Shown in pieces: positions 13,391 to 26,400 of a stretch of DNA of 64,000 bases; within the stretch, counting starts at the first letter, position 1, and each line of letters starts with the position of its first letter. Where the stretch lies: assembly GCF_021155765.1 (NCBI RefSeq), contig NC_060106.1, positions 8,935,501 through 8,999,500 of the forward strand, read 5' to 3'. The stretch comes from Diprion similis. Taxonomy: Eukaryota; Arthropoda; Insecta; Hymenoptera; Diprionidae. The notes beneath the pieces are model-generated. The model was not told the DNA's origin and made no database searches. It saw nothing but the letters and a program-made list of their open reading frames with translations. A program made the translations under genes and the position numbers.

Positions 13391-14240
13391 AAGAGATATC
13401 ATCGTAGCGTCGAATACGACAGTTCACAAACACAGCATTTCCGACTATCTAGATAGTTACGAAATAACTGAAAAGCATCGATTTTTCGGCCACCAAGCTC
13501 ATTAACAGGAAACTTCACGCGACACACACAAACTACACGATAAATCCCGGAACCCAGATGCTTGGATTCCTGCAGCCCCAGGCATGTAATCGTGGAATGG
13601 AAAAAGGGCACGGTATCCAAGGCTTGTAGAGGTGGCCTGCACATAAGCTCACCCACTCTGCACTCACGCACGCAAGTCCGCCAGTGCACTTGCAGGATAA
13701 TTGCGTACGCAGGTACCCGGAGCCTATTAGCGCAAGAGGAAAAATATCGCAGGACTCTACTCGACTCCCGGGGTGCGTGCACGCATAATGGAAACCCTTC
13801 AAGTACAGTCCCCGTTCTATCCCAGAGGCCCTGTGCGTGCATGCAGCTTTTGCATGGTTCTCGGATCAACGTGTGTGCGCAAACGCACGATGCAACGCTG
13901 TATGGATATCGCGGATCACAAGTGCGTCGGGTACATGCGTTGTATCTGCGGGGGAATCGCGCCTGTTTACCTCCATTCACCTATGCACCCTGCACCTACG
14001 CATGTACATCCATCCATCGGCGTAAATACACGATCCGGGAATACGCAGGGCGGCGGAAAAAGCTTCACCTTAAAGGGGGACGCGCCTTGACGTTCAATTC
14101 ATTTCAATTTTACTCGTATTTCCGAAAACGCATTATTTATTCTTCGACAAAACGACGTCCTTTCAGGCTTTCTGATATGACTGAAGTTGTATTAGTTACA
14201 CAGTTTTCAACAAATAATGAATTTCGAACGGTAATGTAGT
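13391..14240. other. GC-rich stretch with overlapping open frames on both strands
   Basis: A 193-codon minus-strand frame (13399-13980) and a 225-codon plus-strand frame (13562-14239) overlap, with others between. Both translations are rich in Cys, Arg and His and lack recognisable domains, consistent with stop-poor GC-rich DNA rather than genes. It may be a regulatory island or transposon relic. Confidence 0.35.
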
Positions 14241-15109
14241 TGAGAAAACGATGCGTACTGTTGAAAGTAAAAAAAAAGGAGCTAATGTAAAGGGAAAAAA
14301 AAATCTTTGAACGTAGTTTTGCACCCTCTCACGTATAGAAGCGAGTGATTTTTCTTCCCTTCTCCTGGCGCCTGGAGGAGGGACGCCGACAAGTGCATGC
14401 CGGGAGCTAGAACGGGCGTCGTGACGCCCGGAAACCAAGCTAGTCTCGCGTTGCCTGTCGAAAAACGAGAAGACGGACGTTCCGGCGAGGGAGAAGATGG
14501 CAGCAGCCACAGATCGAGGAACGTACATTTTCTATCATGTTCGACGTTCCTCGCTGTCTCGTTAATCTTGGAATTCGTTAGCGTGCTTTAGAGTAATAAG
14601 TGTAACATATGAGAACTTTTTTTTGCTTTATTTTTCGTCGCCAATCAGATCGTGCGTTTCTGCAGATGCACATGGAAAAAAAACAAATTTTTTCTCCATG
14701 TGTTTCTTGATCGTGCCTGTGAACTTACCTATTTTCTTTTCAACAATTTTCAGAGTAATAAGTTTAGTTTAGTAAACTTTTTCAATAAATATTTTATATC
14801 CATCGAAATAAAGATTTTATGTAAAAGGGAAATATTAAGCTCTTTAATACTCTCTTGTAAATTCCATCGCGATTTATTGTTGCTAACAAAGTTACCTTGG
14901 ATGAAAAATTTCTTACCGTTTCATGCGTTACCCAATTGGCACAAAATTGCGATACGTAGGCCAATCGAAAAAATTTCTCAAACCGAATGTAGCAGACGTG
15001 TTAAGTAGTTGGTAAAAAAACTGGATGAATGCTGGGATAAATTATTTGAATACAATCAACTTTACGTCAATCTAGCAGTGGCCATTCCTACCACAAGATT
15101 CCTTCTTGC

Positions 15110-15182
15110 CATACATATGCGTAAAATGGCTTTTTACGCACTGTTTTGCGGGTGGGAAATCCCGTTTTACGCACTGGTATGT
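15110..15182. repeat. Short imperfect inverted repeat (hairpin)
   Basis: CATACATATGCGTAAAA pairs with TTTTACGCACTGGTATG about 40 nt later, matching at about 14 of 17 positions. TTTTTACGCACTG also repeats within the loop. It could be a tiny transposon remnant or a hairpin. Confidence 0.4.
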
Positions 15183-15501
15183 GTAAGATAAAAAAGCACC
15201 TAAATTCCCGAAATTGTTGTTCCCCCACTCATAGTTGAGGTCGGATTGATTCTGCGAATCGTCACTCCGAAAGCAGTGTAATTCGTGAGAGTTGGGCAAC
15301 GCCTCTTTGTTTACTATTTGCCGAACTCGAACGTCCCCGAGTTGTCTCGCTGTCATACGGAGTCCTGATTCTGTTATTCGTAGCGTAAGACTCTAAGAGT
15401 TCACGTTTGTATGTACGCACATTAGTCGTCAGTCAGAAGCTCAAGAGTGAACACGCGCGTGCTGATAAATTTCGTTTTGAGTTTTCTTTTGATAGTTTAA
15501 C

Positions 15502-15553
15502 ATGGAAAGTGATCTTTGTGACGAAGAATTTATACCACAAGAGTTGATCGCTG
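15502..15553 (+). CDS. Possible first coding exon of an unidentified plus-strand gene
   Basis: An ATG in fair context opens MESDLCDEEFIPQELIA and runs into GGTAAAT, a usable donor. About 75 nt upstream is CGTCAGTCAG, which contains an insect initiator-like TCAGT. No second exon could be tied to it with confidence; a phase-compatible acidic stretch follows an AG near 17920. It could equally be a 21-codon chance frame. Confidence 0.2.
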
Positions 15554-16277
15554 GTAAATATAAATAATAATATAGTATTATTGTTTTATTTAGTTATCGA
15601 CTCAGCTCTTCTCGTTAACGCGACTGTACACTGATAAAAAAAACACTCTAAAAATTATCATCGATTGAAAATTTAAGATAAAGATAATCCATCGTCGCAA
15701 TAACGATAATTATCCCAATTCTGGTAATCCGTGACATAACTCTGTTGAACAAAACACAGACGAATCAGAAACGGCGGAGATTTGGAAAAAAAAAAACCTA
15801 TCTCCACTCCAATTTGCGTCAAATGAGAAAATTGTTTATTTCCTTGATCAGAGATCACCTGCAGCTATACAGGGAGAAATATTATTTTCTTCATCGGTAT
15901 ACATCCATATAAGACCACGATTATCAGGATAAAATGAGAAAACGCATTCTCTCAACGATCCTCTTCAACAGACCAACACGTAGAATTGAGCAGTACACAG
16001 CTGCCACGGTCTAGCAATTTTCGTCAGGTATTTAGCAGATTTGAATAATGAATTTCTCGGTAGCTCTTACAGGCTCAGGTTCTAAGTAAGCAGGAGAGGA
16101 GGAAGAGGCGCTTGAGACGAAGAGGTGTAGGTTAAGGTACGTACCTAAAAGCTAGGGTCTTCGGCTTGTTTTGATGCGTGGAACGACGTGCGCCCCGGCA
16201 TATGCGCGTGCCTGACCTCTTTGCAAATAAAATGTGAAGCTACTTCCTCGTTCGCCGCCTTTTCCCTCCCCCCCTTT

Positions 16278-16282
<5 letters not shown>

Positions 16283-16310
<28 letters not shown>
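16283..16310. repeat. (TC)n microsatellite
   Basis: About fourteen TC units. Confidence 0.9.
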
Positions 16311-16737
16311 GCCGCTCTTATTCTCTCGTTCTTCCGTATTACGACGAGGGCTGTTATTACGCTATCACGTTTCTTTTGTAGTACATTTGTTTTTCCGAGA
16401 GTTCAATATTTCCACGTGACTCTAACGAGGACATTAGCCCCTTGCTCTTCGAAGATTTGCTCGCAACGCGGTTTTATACGCTTCGTTATATCATCCTAAA
16501 GCACTTTTATTTTAGGTGTGATGAATAAATGCGAAAATTGCACTGTTCCGAACGTTTCATCCAATCGGTGTAGTATTAAAAAATTTGAATAACACGATTG
16601 GAAGATAATAGTATTAGTCTTTCTATCAAAGTCTATTGCTAATTAAACGCATAAATTTTCCGACTTTCTTTTTTATAATCTTGATCCAAGGATGCATTTA
16701 AGTGAGGTAAATTGTTTGGGATTTTTTTTAACCTTAC

Positions 16738-17302
16738 CGTGTTCGCCAGAATACAACTCGACCCCCAATTTTTGACCGCTGATTCAGGACTTTTTTTTGG
16801 ATCCGAATATAAGTCGAATTTCAGGATACTTCGTACGCCAATCTTGTACGTTTTTCTCTGATATACCGTGTTTGAACGCAGCTCGGCAATTGTTGGTAGT
16901 TTCGGCTTCCCGCACAATTGTTAGGTTAAAGTTCGCATCATGAATATGACGAACGTATTTGTTCACTTGATTTGTCTGCAAACCCTTACACTCCACTCTA
17001 ACTGCACTCCGAACATTCATTTTCTCAATTACCGCACGCACGAAAATTCTAATAAGCCGTTAGTTTATTCCAACTTCAGACTGATACGTTGAAAAAAATG
17101 AAGTTCGTACTTTCGATTTTCGAGATTAGGAGCGCACGCGCAGTGCGCGGATATTGCGTTCGAAAATATTCTAATTATCGGTCGATAACAAAGTTTCCAG
17201 TCGATAATGCAAATCTCCTAAAAAGTCCCGAACATAAGTCGAGCACGGTTTTTGAGGGTAAAGTCGCTTACCAAAGATCTCGACTTATATACGCGCCAAC
17301 AT
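16738..17302 (-). mobile_element. Internally deleted pogo/Tigger-like DNA transposon remnant
   Basis: Both ends carry inverted copies of an AAGTCGA-type motif (such as AATATAAGTCGAA at left and CGACTTATATACGCGCC at right). Between them a minus-strand frame encodes a Brinker/pogo-type DNA-binding helix-turn-helix. The catalytic DDE part is absent, so this looks like an internal-deletion derivative. The boundaries are approximate. Confidence 0.5.
16784..17041 (-). pseudogene. Fragment of transposase N-terminal DNA-binding domain (BrkDBD/CENP-B-type HTH)
   Basis: An 85-codon frame. The diagnostic part is ANFNLTIVREAETTNNCRAA followed by HGISEKNVQDWR, the pattern seen in Brinker-type and pogo/Tigger-like transposase N-termini (charged helix, then G-[IV]-[ST]-E-x-x-V-x-x-W-R). 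It stops soon after this domain and has no catalytic residues. It is probably dead, although expression of a small DNA-binding protein cannot be excluded. Confidence 0.5.
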
Positions 17303-20189
17303 AACAAAATTTTTAAAGTATGAATTTGAAAAATGAATCATTTCGGAAGTTTTCTTGTCGTGAGTGAGAGTGAGACGCGAGTGTTATGAGGAATATTTGA
17401 GGAGAATGTAGACGGTATTAATCCCTGCTTAATAAGCTTAAAACTTTCCACATAATTTCAATATCTTCGGTATTATATATATGAATTAGCAGGCCTCGCC
17501 CGTAACTCTAAGACGTCACAGTTGGCGTAAGTATGAAAACACAAGTATATGTACACCATTAGAGTGATTCGAATCGTCGATATCACATTATATATTATAT
17601 TTTCTCCAGACGTCTTCTGTACTATCGAACCTTCCATTTCAAGGTTGCACATTCGATACGACCTTGGAATTTATTAATTCCTTTAAATTTCTTGAAATTC
17701 TATCGTGTGAGCTGTGATTAAATATGAGATAAAAGCACAAATCACGCTTTGAAAATTTATCCACAGTGATAAAATAACTGTTCAAAATACGCACTTGATT
17801 AACGAAATAATCGCCATCACTTTATCCTCGGAAAGACCGTGATGTTATCAAATGATTGGTCTTAGTAACTGCGAACAATATATATGTATTTTTTTACTTT
17901 AATTATAATCCCATTTGTAGATGAAGATATCGTGCAATTGGATGAGGAAAGAATCTATGTATCCTCACTTAAATTTGGCGTGATGAAAAAATTGTTGTAT
18001 ATTTCTTTCCTTGTTTTGGCATCGTTTTACATGATACCAAAATCCCTAATCACAGGCCTCGATCGAGTGACGTTGCAGTTACCGTTACTCGTGTAGGCGT
18101 AATATAGCATATATCGAGTAAATGGATTTGCAGGTTGTATCCGGAAGTAAAATAATACCGTGGTAACAACGATTTCTGAACAATTTCCTCGAACCGAATT
18201 TTTGCCCATTGTTATAAATTTCGTATAGTACATATTACAAGCAGCGAGGCGGTTGACCACGTTTGAACCTTGAAATAACAACGTAATCCGTCATCGTTGC
18301 CTAAATCAAATGTTATTATACGTACTTACCGGTGGTCACGCGATGTTTTGTATGTTACGCGCGGCTTGTGACTCGAATTTCTCTCCTATATATACCCTAT
18401 CCCGAACAGTCGCACCTGTCCGACGTATATAGCAAGCAACCCGTTAATGCCTCCAACTAGGTGCCACTTTTTATGTATTCGTATACACACGTACCAATAA
18501 AATATTATACGTATATACTTATATGCATAAAATGCAGCAGGTTTATTCGCGGCGTTTTTCACACCCAGAGAAGTACGTAATTATTTGAAAAAAGTCAGTT
18601 TCCATCACGGATAATCGCATGCGTGGAATTATTTACCATAATGAATGATTTTATTTCCAATCAGGATATCAATTCATTTCTCGTGACAGTGGAGCTGTGC
18701 ATTACGTGGTTTCTAACTATTTTCCCTTTATTCGGACTTGTTATTTCTCGTCGTCGTTTTTTTATTACCTTTTTTGTTTTCACACGTATATTTTTATTAT
18801 CAATTATTATCAGCGCAAGAGTGCAATAACGTGTCGAGATATTACAAAATAAAAATTCAATAATAAAAGTACAATTACAATAATTGTCTACGATAACGGA
18901 ATAATTATATTCATACAGTATCCGTTCGAATAATAAAGTTATATCTTCTTAAATTAGAGTAAAAAAAATAATCATAATCGTAATAATAAGGTTAATAATA
19001 ATTTAATCACGCTTTCGTTTTATTAATACACGTATATGCGTATAATATATTATATGCACGTATCAGCGCTTCACGCGTGTTTCTGCAAACGTCTCAAAAT
19101 TTTACAGCTTCAAACATCGTTCTAGGTGTGTGCCGTAGTGATTTTTGTGTCTGATTCGTATATTCGATTATCAAAATTATTTATTATTCTTTCTTTTCTC
19201 ATATTTTCTCTTTGTTTTTTTTTTTTGTTTTTTTAACTAAATTTTTTCTTTTTTTCGTAGTTACGGAAATCAGGCCAATGGACTTAAGGATTGTTTATCA
19301 AATTGAATACAGGAAGCGTTTTTTACCCAGTTTTTTTCACCCATCTCGAGATAAAACTATTACGGTAGCGACATCTGCGGGAAAGTTTCATTGAACCTGT
19401 GGGACAACTTGAGAGCAAACTTATCGTCAGTCACCAGGCATTTAACATGCGAATTTGATTATACCGACTGGAAAAAACGAGTAATTCGAATTTGGTTCCG
19501 ATTTGATCCATAGAAAGAAAATAAAAAAACGAAGGCAGTTGAAATTCCAAAATCTCGTGTGTAGCAATTTTTTTCATTCCAACGTTTTGTTTTGTATTTT
19601 TAAATTATTATACTTAATTATTAATGATTCACCGTCTTTGAGTTCTCTGACGCAGCACGTGTAATCCTTGCATCTTTGCATATCATTTTGAAATTCTACA
19701 GTGCTGTGTCTGAGGAACATTATTATTATTATTATATGTTCTTATATTCTAATTCTGCCAAACGCTCAACTGTATCGACCATCGCGTATACGTAAAGAAT
19801 GTCCCATTTCAATCAGTCACTGCAATATTTTCAAAAACAATAATTGTACAGAAATATGTAATATTGTAGGTAAAAGCTACTGGGTTTGGTGGCAATCAGG
19901 CAACTGGAAGCTAAATAATGAACTGAAAAGAAACATCCTTTCTAACTGCATTTGAAATAAAGGGATTGAAATTAAAATTACTGGAGAATAGATTGAGTCG
20001 GAGAAATTTGATTGATGGCAAATGACGTCCCCTCGGAAAAAAAAAATCAACTTTCTTCGAGAACATTAATCTTCTGCATTCTATTATTATACATTTCGAG
20101 ACATCGTAGTTGATTGATTGAATTAGGCCGTCCTGTATAAAGTACGTTACACATATTTTAGTTAATGAGGAAGAAAAGTATGATACGTA
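17303..20189. other. Non-coding, AT-rich, no gene recognised
   Basis: Includes a TATATATA stretch near 18390 followed by a possible initiator (AACAGTCG near 18415), but no downstream exon. The part nearest 20189 should contain the distal Spätzle 3' UTR. Confidence 0.45.
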
Positions 20190-20195
20190 TTTATT
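20190..20195 (-). terminator. Candidate poly(A) signal of the Spätzle gene
   Basis: AATAAA on the minus strand, about 36 nt past the stop codon, inside an (AAT)n tract. The position is very close to the stop, so a more distal signal may also be used. Confidence 0.4.
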
Positions 20196-20230
20196 ATTAT
20201 TATTATTTTTTCTTTTTCTTTTTCTGACAA

Positions 20231-20402
20231 TCAGTTGTTCAAAGTAATCTGACACGTGCAACAATGTGGAAACCAAAAAACGTCGGTATAAAGACGGTCC
20301 CCGCTCCCTTCTAGAGCTACAAGCCTCTTCTGCACGTATTGCTGCTGACATCTACTCGTGTAACCAGTTGGTAGCGAACACAAGCCGTTGCAAGTATCCG
20401 AT
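20231..20402 (-). CDS. Spätzle exon 7 (second half of cystine knot, stop)
   Basis: Acceptor GCATCTTCAG. Encodes SDTCNGLCSLPTGYTSRC, YVQKRLVAL, LYTDVFWFPHCC and ends QITLNN before TGA. It supplies six of the eight knot cysteines and is the most diagnostic exon. Confidence 0.95.
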
Positions 20403-23400
20403 CTGAAGATGCAAAAATCCGCATGAGATTGTAATGTCATAAGATCTGAGGATGCCTTAAGGAGGTTCAAAATTTACTAAATAAACTATCGTTCGTTAGT
20501 TTTAACAATAAAAAATTCAATCTAAAGTTTCATAAATTTTAGCTAGCTTGCTTACAAGGAAACCCAATTCAAGACTTTTCTCGCGACTCGACTGAATTAG
20601 TCTAAGAGCCAAAGTATTTCTCGGGTGATAAACCTCCTCATCAGCACCTGAAATCAGGTTGATCCTCCGCAGCTAAACTTTGACTTACGCGCACGTCTCG
20701 CTTTTGACCAGCTGCGTGTATCTGTCTCCCTGTTCCTGTAGGTTCACCACGTACATCCAGTTGCCTCGGTTGTTCAACGCTGCTTTGGGCATGATGAACT
20801 GCGAATTGGTGACGCAAAGCGGGGTCGCTTGGCTCGAGGCGTTTGCCTGACGACGAGATCTGCTCTTCTTCGAGGCAGCGAACTCCAGCAGAGGATTTAC
20901 TCGCGGCGATCGACGCGGCCGTTTTCTCAATGCTCCGTTCTTCGCGTTGCTCCGAGTGTACCTGAAGAACATTGTTTTCGAATCGAAGGGTTATACGTTT
21001 AAGGAAGTCATAAATTTAACGCTTGGAAATGAAATTGTAAATCTAAGGAACCTGAATGACTGACATAGTCTTTGGAGGTAACTGAAATGATCGGAAATCA
21101 TTGCGATGGAAGTTATGGAAATCGTTGAAAGTCTGTGGCAAATGCCAAACGGTTTTAATTCGATAACATTCTAGTGCTTCCTGTGGTTTTCATTAATTTC
21201 CAATCATTTGTTGTGATTTTCCTTAATTCTATCGAATTCGAAAGTCAGTGGAAAATTGCATACGACCCTCAAAAGTTATTGAAAATCATCATTGAAGAGG
21301 TAACAATCGATAGAAATCACTCGGAATTAATGTCAATTCACGTTACATTTCAGTCAGATATTTGGCAACGAGTTTCTTCGAAGAATATCTCGGTGAATAC
21401 GGTATGCTCTACCCGTTAAACAGTTTTGAAAAATCTGCGTTTTCGACAAAGTCAATCCATTACCTGTTTGGCCACCAGCCTTGAGGCTGTCCAAGGGGAT
21501 CTAGAGCCTGGACTTGGGAGTACAAAAACGGACTTTCTTGTTGTCGATGGGTATGATGATGATCCTGCGAAAGATGCGGAGAAAGCGGATGATGCGAAAC
21601 CCCTAAAGCCGGCTGCAAGAACGGGTTGTTCGGCGACCTGGACGGTGCTGGATAGCTGTACCTGCGTTAAAAAACGACATTTTTAGAGGCAATCGAAAGG
21701 CAGAGTTAACCAAGAAGGGGTGCAGATGGCGCGGGGTGATCCGATCTTCCAAGCTCTGATACAAATTCTCAAAACTTACCCCTGCTGGGACTTGTTGGTT
21801 GGAGGTCCGTAAATTGGTGCGGGTGGTCCGAAGGGGTATTGCGATGGAAGGAACGGTAGCGGTTGTGGATACAGCTGAGGTACTTCCGGTCGGCGGTAGT
21901 CGTAACCCCCGTGATATTCCGGTTCCGTTCTTCAAATCGGGGTTCGACGTTAGTTCGGATTTTAATCGTTTTACACCATCGCAAATTCAGATGGGCTTGA
22001 GAAATTCTCTCCCGAGGCAACCGTAAATGCATCGTTGATTTTATTCAAGTCTTTACTTCAAATGAAATCTCTACTAAATGATAGGATTCTCTTCAGGAAA
22101 ACTCGTGATTTATACAACGTTTTACACTTGCTTTAGGTACAATAAAAATTAGTTTTTTTTACCGGACTCGACTTCTCAAGCGCAACCGTATTTGTCGTTT
22201 GGGTGATACTTTATACTACACAAGTTATGATGTACAAAAGTAGAAACCCACCGACCTGTAGGAGTTGAAGTCGTCCCGAGATTCGTCGATTAATAGCGTG
22301 TTGTAGTCAAAACTCCATTTGTCGATTAGGTATCTGATCAGTTGTCTGAAATTGAAAACACACGAATGGTAATTGGATCGGAATCAATTATTGTCAACGA
22401 AGTGTATAATTGTACGACAAAAAAATTTTACTCGTACTGCATATCGATTCCAGCATCTTACAATTCTTGACGCACTAGTTGAATTCTGAAAAAATCTGAC
22501 TTAATTTTCCCGCGATTTTTTAAAAAAAATTCATACTCAAACGTCAAGTTTTTATCCATGGCATGTTTTTTATATCCAATTTCGACGTTGCAGATTTGAA
22601 AATGGAAACCTGGATTCTGGTTGGATGTAAGGTTTTATATTACACAATCGCCCTTTAGACGATTACTACGTAACTATTAAATACATCGAGACATCGAGAT
22701 CGCTCTAACTAGCAAGGATGGAACGAGGAGATAAACACGTATCTGAGCCGATTCCATTATACCTAACGAGCTAGCTCCGTATATTATAGGTATAAGAGAC
22801 AGATATTGTTCGCAGTGGCAGGAACGACCTAGTTGTTAACGTTAATTAATTTTCGGGGTTAAGACAACACTTTGTATGCTAATTAGGAATTGCTTATTCG
22901 ATTGAAACTATTAGCAAGCCTCGGGGGACGCGATGATAAACCCCACATCCCTTAACCTTAACCGATTACACGTGCTCCTTGAGTTCACCTTGTTCACCAA
23001 GCGCTCCTTATACCTGCCTTACGCGTACGTAGGTACATACGTAAGCGAATATTCTCGATCACTTTATTATCTGTCTACATGTATCCAGATACTCGCCGTG
23101 AATCGCATTTGAGTTCGCGGTACAATATACTCGAATCATGTAATAATCCGAAAATGCTGATTATCATAGAAATTATTTCGTGTGTAATATTTTTTCAATA
23201 CCATGCACGAAAAATTTGATAACCGCAATCATATCGGGACAACGGTTTTTGAGCACATGTTTACTTTCGATACGAATTCATTCAGTCTTGCATGCATGTT
23301 TGAGTTTTACGTTTCACACGTACTTGCGAAAAGCCTGATGTTTACTTATCGTCCATTCGTGACTAGGAAGAAATAGATTTATTTTCACAACTCGACAAAG

Positions 23401-26400
23401 CGTGGTTGGCATTTTTTTAATATACAAAGACGATCCAGAAAATATATTTTCACGATGTTTAGTCTTCTCCACAGTCTCTTTTAATAACTATGAAATTCGT
23501 TGCGAAACACTTGTAATGGTTTATGATGAAAAACGAATGAATTTTGACGATTGCGCGAGAGAAAATACTTCGCATGTAAAATTGATAATGTTTTTCATTC
23601 ACAAGATTCAAAACGTACAAGCCAATTTTAGTTCAGTACTTGAGTATTCAACTTTTTTTAAATCCCCACATAATCATTGATTTGCCTAGGTAATACAGAA
23701 TAATCTAACACCATGGATAAAAATCTTCCTACAAAAGATTTACACGGTTTTTAATACGTTCCTACAAATCCTGTACTAACTGCATTTCTCGTTGTCTTTG
23801 AAAAAGTTTGAAGCATATTTTGTCATAATCTTTACTTTATCCAAAAAGAACGATATATGTAAAAAAAAAAAAAAAAAATATTCTCCACGAAACAAGAGGA
23901 AAAGTAATAATTAGTATTTCCTGAAAAAATCTCTCTTTGTGTTTAGCGCAAATACGAGTATATTTACACTAGTTATACCCATATGCGTACATATAATTCT
24001 GACATGCAACATAATTTGTAGGTATGTATGTACGTAAAGAGAAAAAAAAAACGTAAGAAGAAATTTGTATGTAGCAAAGGAATGGCGAGAAAGGTCATTG
24101 TTTGCCAGTACCCGTGGACAGAATTCAAACGATTTAAATTCAGAAATTCAGAGCGTGTCTGCAACGAAACAGGTGCCACGGTGTAAAAATGCTGCCACCA
24201 AAAATAATGCGTGATGTGCCGGACGCGTATGTGAGCAGAAAATTGAAATGGAAAAGCAGGAGCGGTTCCTACGCAGACCCTGTACCATCCATGAATGTTA
24301 TCCCGATAACAGTTCTTTATAACGGTCAACTTAATCACTGTGGCATAATAATAACAAAGCCAGAATATACCGTACCTACTTGTAATTGAAAACGAATTTA
24401 TGGAAGATTGTTCATTTGTATGGATCACAGGTATCGATTGAGTGGAATATCATATCAGATCTCATTTCCGAATGTTTGTACCATTTCGTAAAAAATTACT
24501 TCATTAAAAAAACAGCCGTATAAAGCTAATAAATTTTTTTACACGTCTTGAGATATCAAACGGTTTCCACCCTGTACTGCACAGTTATAACTGACACTAA
24601 GCTCGTAAAAGTTAATGAATCGGTGATTCGTGGCTGGAATATGCAAAGTGCATAACATACGTAGGAATTGAATATAAAGAACGCCTCGTACGGGGAAAAC
24701 ATGTCGAGGCAGAGGTAGAGGTACCGCAGGTGTAAGACCTGCGCAAATGCTGCGTTTAGTCGTCACAACGAGGCTGAGTGAAAGTTTGCGGACGTCCTTT
24801 AGAGATTTAGGCGAACCACTTGCTTCGTGAAGATACGCGTGTCATTTCCGAACTCTCCATCGGGTGGATACTCTTCCGGATCGAGGCGCTCTGTTCGAAT
24901 TTTAACTTGTTTGCGCAATCGATTCGCTGTTATGCCAGCTACGCACGCCTGCCGTTTACTGCCTACAACCTTCCTTCTTGCCCTACGATGACATTTCTAA
25001 TTTCAGTATTTCAAACTTCCTTTCTACCAATCCTTATGCAGGGATCGTGCGTCATTTTCGTCAGTTTGAATGGCAGGTGTAAGTATAATTGCGAATAATT
25101 ATAACAGCACTCCTAGCTGCAACGTCAATTTTTTATTCCCGAACGCACCTGCTTCTGTCCATCCATACAATTACCAAAGTTCTCCTTATATTAACAACTA
25201 AATTCTCGGTCCGCTGGGTCTCATTACCCTTTTTTTATTCTTGCGACACGTTTATTCGCGGAAATATTGCAGCATTGTTACGATCGTCGTTGTCCAAACA
25301 ATTCGTTTCAAAGTGTAAAACTACCAATCGATATTCTTTCACTCGAAACTTTATTGCAACCCTTTTTTGCGACTCGTTATTTCTGAATAAAAGCAATTGC
25401 AGTTCCGAGTTCTTAGCTTCAGTCCCAAGTCAAACGATGTGTCGAATCTTTTTTCCGAATATAATTCTTTTCTCGAGGGCGAGCCGAGATAGCATATTAA
25501 TAATAATTGCTGCAGGTGCCGCTCTCTGATCATGCGAACTCTCTCGGGTTTTACCGCCGCTTTCGTTCGCCCACCGTAATACGAGGTATACCACACATGA
25601 ACCAATTCAAATTAAAAGACGATTAGAAATTTGTACAGGTGTCGGTAAATTGGCAAACCCAGACCTTGAAGCAAAATTAAGTACTTGGGCAGCCCCAAAG
25701 CAGTTATACAAGGCAAAAAATCAATGAATTCTACATCCTCGAATTTAGAAATGAAGACATTTCAATTACCTATCATTTTTAGAATATTTTCTTATAAATA
25801 ATTCTTAATTTATAAACCAGCTGTTACAGTTTGTATAAAAAAATAATCGTAGTGTGCGTAAATATCGGATGTAAGACCAGTCGCACGTTTCAAAGAAAAA
25901 TAAAAGTGAGGTGTACTACACGATGCACTTTCTCAATGTCTCCAGATTATACAAGTCTGACCTAATATATTGTGGTGATTGAAAAGATTGTTGACTTTAA
26001 TTTTTTTCCACCTCAAACGTTATGTCAACATTTGAACAACCATTATAATAAAGGCTCGGATATTCTGCACGTGCGGCAGCGCTTCGGGCGTCATCAATGC
26101 TCAGTGACTTTTCTTCGTGTTCGGAAATCCCGGTGCGGTCCAAACGTCAAATTCTTACTCCGTCTTCGTACGCCTTTCACTTGCGCATAGCTTTCAAGTA
26201 TTCTTCACCTGTACAAAACAATCTAGCGGCATCTCTCAATAACAAATTTCTAAATATTGCATCCAATCCCCGATCGGTGTACAAAATTTTTCCCCTGTAA
26301 CCTCGGTTTCGCTTAAAATGCAAGCCGCGGCAGTCACGTTTGCCATTTCGATGTGTCTTTTTTTTACAATTTGCGTAGGAGAACGCAAATGCGAATATAT

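Larger units (their letters stand above)
14241..16737. other. Non-coding, mostly unassigned
   Basis: AT-rich apart from about 15200-15480, which is more mixed and could be a promoter for the candidate exon at 15502. Contains a (TC)n tract at 16283-16310. Confidence 0.45.

Noticed and set aside
18385..18425. TATATATA followed by an initiator-like sequence
   Set aside because: No downstream coding exon or conserved context, and TA-rich strings are frequent here.
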